Shown: positions 4,824 through 8,248 of the stretch, piece after piece
How the letters are laid out: every line of letters begins with the position of its first letter
How positions within the stretch are numbered: the first letter of the stretch is position 1
Source of the DNA: Methanosarcinaceae archaeon
GTDB lineage: Archaea; Halobacteriota; Methanosarcinia; Methanosarcinales; Methanosarcinaceae
Length of the DNA: 8,248 nucleotides
Assembly: GCA_020793555.1 (NCBI GenBank)
Contig: DQIO01000229.1
Span: 1-8,248 of the forward strand
Direction: 5' to 3'
Notes under the pieces: generated by a model
What the model saw: the letters and a program-made list of their open reading frames with translations, nothing else
The model's database searches: none
Told to the model about the DNA's origin: nothing
Made by a program: the position numbers and the translations under genes

Positions 4824-5789
4824 TCCGGTTATGCTGTCAGTATTGAAATCAAAGACAGTTGCCCTATCGTTTTTGTCATAGATGTCTAATTTCAGGCTGT
4901 CATTAATATCCCCTACAACAGCAGCAGTAATTCCTACATCCTCGAATATCCTGATACACTCAGCCGCATCATCCGGTTTTGCAGTAATAACATACCCTGT
5001 TGCCGGATAGACCTTGAGCCATTGTCCAAAATCAACGCCATCCGGCACAGGTATCTTTGTAAGATCCACGGATGCCCCGACATTGCTGGTCTCGCACAAC
5101 ATACCCAATGTACCGATTGTGCCCGGATTGGAGATATCCTTTCCCGCAGTGGCAATTTTTAGCTCACCGATGGTCTGCATCACAAGAAACATTTCACGTA
5201 CTATTTTTGAATCTTTGAAAGACGTTGAATCCCAGCTGTACGGTGAATTCGGACCGATCTTCCCATCCATATCATAAGCAACTATGATGGCATCACCAGA
5301 ACTTGCAGTATCACTTCTTATAAGACAATCCTTCTTTGCAATTCCTATGATAGCAACTGACAGTGAACTGTAAGGCGTGTCAGGGTGCATATGTCCGCCA
5401 ACCATTGGAACTCCGAATTTCTTGATTCCGTCTGTAATTCCCTGAAGCATTTCCTTGCAAGCAGGCTTATTGTTAGATGACATCACATTTACCATCGCAA
5501 GCGGACGCCCGCCCATTGCCGAGATATCATTTATATTCACAACAACAGAACTGTAGCCTGCCCACCACGGACTTGCACGCAGTAACTTTCCCCAGATACC
5601 GTCTGCCGCAAAAAGGATGACATCATCACTGTCAATGTCAATAACAGCTGCATCGTCTCCGAAATCAACTATCGTGCCGCCATATTCACTACGCACGGTT
5701 TCGAACATTTTAACAATATCTGCAATAGGTTTTTTGCGGGTAACACCCTCAAAATCCCTTATGCTTCGTACAAGTTTATCCAGATCCAA
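4809..5789 (-). CDS. Methanogenesis marker protein 2 (AIR synthase-related)
   Basis: The 326 residues have the PurM/ThiL/SelD/HypE two-domain fold signature and match the methanogen-specific subgroup known as methanogenesis marker 2, whose reaction is unknown. Visible motifs are GDDAAVI (44-50) and ADGIW (62-66), as in ThiL-type metal-ATP sites; NINDISAMGGRP (85-96); VGGHMHPDT (130-138), the usual second phosphate loop; and KDISNPGTIGTLGMLCE (217-233) at the start of the C-terminal domain. An ATP-dependent activation of a substrate is therefore likely by family. The start is TTG at 5787-5789: AGGTGG (5797-5802) lies 7 nt upstream, no ATG fits, and the family begins here. The length and both ends look complete. 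nifB lies upstream on the same strand, 125 bp away, but the gene seems to have its own TATA box. ThiL is an alternative label, but the HMHPDT and NPGT motifs argue against it. Confidence 0.88.
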   Translation of the reverse strand: MDLDKLVRSIRDFEGVTRKKPIADIVKMFETVRSEYGGTIVDFGDDAAVIDIDSDDVILFAADGIWGKLLRASPWWAGYSSVVVNINDISAMGGRPLAMVNVMSSNNKPACKEMLQGITDGIKKFGVPMVGGHMHPDTPYSSLSVAIIGIAKKDCLIRSDTASSGDAIIVAYDMDGKIGPNSPYSWDSTSFKDSKIVREMFLVMQTIGELKIATAGKDISNPGTIGTLGMLCETSNVGASVDLTKIPVPDGVDFGQWLKVYPATGYVITAKPDDAAECIRIFEDVGITAAVVGDINDSLKLDIYDKNDRATVFDFNTDSITGITAE

Positions 5790-5796
5790 TGTGATG

Positions 5797-5802
5797 CCAC
5801 CT
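5797..5802 (-). promoter_or_regulatory. Strong Shine-Dalgarno for a TTG start
   Basis: The minus strand reads AGGTGG, 7 nt before TTG 5789. It fixes the rare start codon of the methanogenesis marker 2 gene, since no ATG or GTG lies at a suitable distance. Confidence 0.65.
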
Positions 5803-5826
5803 ATTGATTTAGTATGCTAAATTTCG

Positions 5827-5838
5827 ATTATTTTATAG
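5827..5838 (-). promoter_or_regulatory. TATA box of the methanogenesis marker 2 gene
   Basis: The minus strand reads CTATAAAATAAT centred near 5832. Transcription would start near 5806, placing the Shine-Dalgarno at 5797-5802 in a leader of about 17 nt. One copy of TAATTGGTAA abuts it on the upstream side, where a BRE or operator would lie. Confidence 0.5.
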
Positions 5839-5913
5839 TTACCAATTAGTTAATTACGTTGATAGTTAGAGTTATCCCTACTCATCAATATTAATATTAG
5901 TAATTACCAATTA
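5839..5913 (-). repeat. Pair of TAATTGGTAA direct repeats between nifB and marker 2
   Basis: TAATTGGTAA occurs on the minus strand at 5839-5848 and 5904-5913, 65 bp apart. Each is followed on the plus strand by a related extension ending in ACG (GTTAATTACG versus ACTACG). The copy at 5839 touches the marker 2 TATA box; the other overlaps the hairpin at the end of nifB. A regulator site is possible, but the region is AT-rich. Confidence 0.4.
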
Positions 5914-5917
5914 ACTA
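5898..5917 (-). terminator. Weak hairpin at the nifB stop codon
   Basis: TAGTAATT (5898-5905) pairs with AATTAACTA (5909-5917) with one bulged base around ACC, and includes the nifB TAG. All pairs but two are A-T and no T-run follows, so it may only slow transcription or be incidental. Confidence 0.25.
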
Positions 5918-6838
5918 CGTCTTTACCTGAATCAATTTCCTTCGTTTATCGCTCATCTGTGACAGGTCCTCGCCAATCAGGCCATAGGCATCCGCCCTGC
6001 ATTGGCGGCAATGCCGCATCTGGGTGACATAGGGTTCACATTCCTTTTGGATTGCAGCACGCTCCTGTGTTGTCGGTGGTGTAAGGTGTGCAAATGCGCC
6101 CTGATTGATAAGCGGCATCACGTTCATGATATATACACCCAGTTCCTTCATCTTTTTGGCAATATCAATGATATGGTCATCGTTAATCGTTGGTATGAGT
6201 ACTGTATTGATCTTCAAAACAAGACCGGCTTCAACTGCTGCTTTTATACCATCCATCTGTTTTCTGTGCATGATCTTTGCAGCTTCTATACCTTTGAGCA
6301 CTTTACCATCATAGATGATGTGTGAGTAGATCTTTGCAATAATTTCCGGGTCAATGGCGTTTACCGTAACCGTTAATGTAGACACGCCAAGACGTACAAG
6401 GTCAGGCAGTTTCTCTGGCAGATAAAGACCGTTTGTACTCATGCAGAGAGTCAAGTCAGGAAATTCTTTTCCTATAAGTTCAAATGTCTCAAATGTTTCG
6501 TCATTGGCAAGAGGGTCCCCAGGTCCTGCAATTCCGATTACTTTTATGAATGGGTGCTCCTTAATGACATCCCTTACTTTCTCAAGCGCCTCTTGCGGTG
6601 TCAGCACCTTGCTTGTCACACCCGGGCGGCTTTCATTCACACAGTCGAAATCACGCACACAAAAATTGCACTGCACATTACAAGCCGGAGCCACAGGAAG
6701 ATGTATCCTGCCGAATTTATGCTGTGCATTCTTGTCATAACATGGATGTTCTGCGATTATACGTGTAAAATCACTGTCTTTCTTATCAGATTCAGGACAG
6801 CACTCATTAGTACCTTTAGTATTTTTCTCATCAGACAA
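5915..6838 (-). CDS. nifB: NifB, radical SAM nitrogenase cofactor synthase (short archaeal form)
   Basis: NifB fuses two [4Fe-4S] clusters and inserts a carbon from S-adenosylmethionine to make NifB-co, the 8Fe core of nitrogenase cofactors. The radical SAM CxxxCxxC is at Cys53, 57 and 60. Other family motifs are HPCY (31-34), FGRIHLPVAP (42-51), FDCVNESRPGV (64-74), GIAGPGDPLAN (102-112) and HCRQCRADAYGLIGED (276-291). Cys33, Cys66, Cys277 and Cys280 are candidates for the K-cluster ligands by family. At 307 residues it lacks the C-terminal NifX/NafY domain of bacterial NifB, as is normal in methanogens. The start is TTG 6836-6838, with GGAGG 7 nt upstream; an ATG seven bases into the gene is out of frame. 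No nifHDKEN gene is in the window, so it stands apart from a nif cluster here. It ends in TAG, followed six codons on by TAA (5897-5899). Confidence 0.95.
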   Translation of the reverse strand: MSDEKNTKGTNECCPESDKKDSDFTRIIAEHPCYDKNAQHKFGRIHLPVAPACNVQCNFCVRDFDCVNESRPGVTSKVLTPQEALEKVRDVIKEHPFIKVIGIAGPGDPLANDETFETFELIGKEFPDLTLCMSTNGLYLPEKLPDLVRLGVSTLTVTVNAIDPEIIAKIYSHIIYDGKVLKGIEAAKIMHRKQMDGIKAAVEAGLVLKINTVLIPTINDDHIIDIAKKMKELGVYIMNVMPLINQGAFAHLTPPTTQERAAIQKECEPYVTQMRHCRQCRADAYGLIGEDLSQMSDKRRKLIQVKT

Positions 6839-6845
6839 AATAAAT

Positions 6846-6850
6846 CCTCC
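6846..6850 (-). promoter_or_regulatory. Strong Shine-Dalgarno for the nifB TTG start
   Basis: The minus strand reads CGGAGG with GGAGG at 6846-6850, spaced 7 nt from TTG 6838. It decides the start of nifB in the absence of a usable ATG. Confidence 0.7.
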
Positions 6851-6913
6851 GCATCATCAAGCATAAATTATATTATGTTGAACTGGTCGAACATTGATAT
6901 ACGTTTTGGAACG

Positions 6914-6922
6914 CATATATTT
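6914..6922 (-). promoter_or_regulatory. Candidate nifB TATA box
   Basis: The minus strand reads AAATATATGC around 6914-6923, which would give a start near 6892 and a leader of about 54 nt. A second candidate, CGTATATC at 6896-6903, would give a leader of about 35 nt. The nearer AT-rich ATAATATAATT (6864-6874) would start transcription inside the Shine-Dalgarno and is unlikely. Confidence 0.3.
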
Positions 6923-6937
6923 CATGTGTACGGATTT

Positions 6938-6952
6938 GCTAAAACTAAAAAC
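6938..6952 (-). terminator. T-rich tract after the CAP-domain gene
   Basis: The minus strand reads GTTTTTAGTTTTAGC about 36-50 nt past the CAP gene stop. Archaeal RNA polymerase often stops at such T-rich tracts without a hairpin. It would separate this gene from nifB. Confidence 0.4.
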
Positions 6953-6987
6953 GATTTCAAATCAAATAGTATGTATTTTATCCAACA

Positions 6988-8103
6988 TCATGGGTTATAC
7001 GTTAATGAAAGGTTATATTTCACAGAGGAGTCACTTGCATCTATAATAAGTCCATATTCTGGTTTAATAGTTAATGATTCTTCATAATAATTTACATTGA
7101 ATTTTTGTACGATTGTATCATAATACGCACGGTTCAAAAATCGTTCGTATTGCTTGTAGTTTGGAACTATGTATAGATCTACATTATTGTTGCTTGAAAA
7201 ATCAACACTGATCTCAGGATTGAAATTCAATCCCAAATCTTTATCGTGTAGGTAAATGAATTGAATGAAACCTTTTTTAATTTCATCTTCATACTTTGCT
7301 TCAAAACTTGCAAATTCTGCTGTAATATAACAAATCGGATACGTGGTTTCATATGTAGGATCATATCTGTCTACGCAAGAAACACCTATTCCAATATGGT
7401 CCCAAAGTATTGGGTCATCCGTATCTAAAATTGGTACTCTGTGCCCCGGACTTTCGATCCATCCCATAACAGTTTCTTCAGCTACATTCGAATCCAGATC
7501 AACAGGCACATAATTTAGGTTTTCAGTTGCTGCAAAAAAGAAAATGTTTCTTGACGAAAGTCTTTCATGTAAGCCTATTCCTTCAGGATTTGTATGTGCA
7601 TAGAAATCATCTTCAACCATTACATTACTATAATCTTTTGCAACATCATCTAAAATTTGACTTCTTTTCAATTCGGTTATGCCATTTTTACGCCTTTCTT
7701 CATTTATTAGCTTGAAAATTTCATCTTCTATTTTTTCAGTGTTTATGTCAGTTGATTTAAAAGTCAAATAATTTAAATCATCTTGTGTAATGTAAAAATC
7801 CATAGCCGATAATTCAATATCTTCACGAGTTAAATCAAAAATGAAATTGAATGATTCACCATTATATGTTCCTTTAATTGATATTTCACCGGGATACAAA
7901 ACACTTGTATCAATTGATATTTTGCCATTTTGAGTGTGTCCCAAATATTCATTTCCTAAATAAACATCTCCATCAATTGACTCATGCGTTTCATCAACAT
8001 AAAAGTCAAAATCAATATTAGAAGGGATGAACACGCCAATTAGTATCAAAGTGATAAATAAGAATCCAATTGCTGCGAAAACATTTATTATTTTATGATT
8101 CAT
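6988..8103 (-). CDS. Membrane-anchored CAP (SCP/PR-1) domain protein
   Basis: The 371 residues begin with a hydrophobic segment (about 8-27) after a short MNHK, a signal anchor or uncleaved signal that places the rest outside the cell. Residues 30-115 look like a beta-rich domain (DGDVYLGNEYLGHTQNGKI, PGEISIKGTYNG). Residues 124-270 are a CAP domain: INEERRKNGITEL (133-145), AHTNPEG (169-175), ATENLNY (192-198), MGWIESPGHR (213-222) and YITAEFA (259-265). His170, Glu194, His221 and Glu263 fit the family's cavity residues. Cys243 and Cys258 may form a disulfide. Residues 275-371 are a C-terminal domain I do not recognise. CAP proteins are secreted with varied roles; the function here is open. 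The gene is visibly more AT-rich than its neighbours, with Asn, Asp and Ile codons ending in T or A, which could reflect recent acquisition. The start ATG 8103 is set by a TATA box about 26 nt upstream. Confidence 0.9.
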   Translation of the reverse strand: MNHKIINVFAAIGFLFITLILIGVFIPSNIDFDFYVDETHESIDGDVYLGNEYLGHTQNGKISIDTSVLYPGEISIKGTYNGESFNFIFDLTREDIELSAMDFYITQDDLNYLTFKSTDINTEKIEDEIFKLINEERRKNGITELKRSQILDDVAKDYSNVMVEDDFYAHTNPEGIGLHERLSSRNIFFFAATENLNYVPVDLDSNVAEETVMGWIESPGHRVPILDTDDPILWDHIGIGVSCVDRYDPTYETTYPICYITAEFASFEAKYEDEIKKGFIQFIYLHDKDLGLNFNPEISVDFSSNNNVDLYIVPNYKQYERFLNRAYYDTIVQKFNVNYYEESLTIKPEYGLIIDASDSSVKYNLSLTYNP

Positions 8104-8124
8104 ATTTTAAAATACGGCTGTGAA

Positions 8125-8135
8125 CTTAAATATTT
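8125..8135. promoter_or_regulatory. Shared divergent TATA element
   Basis: CTTAAATATTT is nearly symmetrical and reads as a TATA box on both strands. Leftward it predicts a start near 8103, exactly at the CAP gene ATG (leaderless). Rightward it predicts a start near 8157, about 11 nt before ATG 8168. The two divergent genes are only 64 bp apart, so their promoters must overlap. Confidence 0.45.
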
Positions 8136-8167
8136 TACGAATGATATTACGCTTAAAAAATGATTAA

Positions 8168-8248
8168 ATGATGATATCCTTGTGCCCAAATGAGGCACTA
8201 TCTCAAAAACCAGTTATTTCAATAGAGGATTTATCAAAATCGATAATT
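8168..8248 (+). CDS. Start of a plus-strand gene, possibly an ABC transporter ATPase
   Basis: An ATG at 8168 (or the next codon, 8171) opens a frame that stays open to the right edge, 27 residues. It begins MMISLCPNEALSQKP and continues VISIEDLSKSI. The last part is the usual first strand of ABC ATPases (VISIEDLSKSYG type), which would place the Walker A motif just outside the window. The call rests on about ten residues. No Shine-Dalgarno is visible; a short leader from the divergent promoter is likely. Confidence 0.45.
   Translation, partial: MMISLCPNEALSQKPVISIEDLSKSII

Noticed and set aside
6908..6923. GGAA-N8-TTTC near the nifB promoter as an NrpR nitrogen operator
   Set aside because: Known NrpR sites have GGAA and TTCC spaced by about six bases; here the spacing is eight and one half-site is imperfect.
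6554..7087. 177-codon plus-strand frame over nifB and the nifB upstream spacer
   Set aside because: Antisense to nifB and to the end of the CAP gene, with no family motif and no ribosome-binding site.

Overview
The window looks like a piece of a methanogenic archaeon, most likely a member of the Methanosarcinaceae. The evidence is a methanogenesis-marker-2-type protein, a short archaeal NifB, a ThiI without a rhodanese domain but with the CxxC seen in methanogen enzymes, archaeal TATA boxes about 26 nt upstream of start codons, and AT-rich spacers. This is inference from gene content; no rRNA is present.

Layout, left to right. Bases 1-755 hold the first 251 codons of an unrecognised acidic, proline-rich minus-strand protein that runs off the left edge. 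dapF (835-1662, minus) follows. Bases 1663-2712 contain no intact gene. They hold a GC-richer patch, a 10-bp tandem repeat, a HepT/DUF86 (HEPN-family) fragment, an open frame broken by one TAA, and an extended inverted repeat. thiI (2713-3906, minus) comes next. Bases 3907-4484 carry a decayed minus-strand HEPN-domain gene with an in-frame TGA. A 97-residue plus-strand protein (4485-4778) converges on a methanogenesis marker 2 gene (4809-5789, minus), with a hairpin-plus-T-run terminator across the latter's stop codon. nifB (5915-6838, minus) lies upstream of marker 2. An AT-rich gene for a membrane-anchored CAP-domain protein (6988-8103, minus) follows. At the right edge a plus-strand gene begins (8168 onward) that may encode an ABC transporter ATPase.

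The genes do not form one pathway. dapF makes meso-diaminopimelate for lysine. thiI makes 4-thiouridine in tRNA. nifB makes the iron-sulfur-carbide precursor of nitrogenase cofactor, with no structural nif gene in view. Marker 2 is a methanogen-specific PurM/ThiL-like protein of unknown function. Two start types are visible: dapF, thiI and the CAP gene look leaderless, whereas nifB and marker 2 use TTG codons behind strong Shine-Dalgarno sequences.

I found no convincing new defence or mobile system. The more notable non-standard signals are the two decayed HEPN-family fragments on either side of thiI, the structured element just past the thiI stop, the repeat-rich truncated protein at the left edge, and two genes ending in TAG with a backup TAA exactly six codons on.
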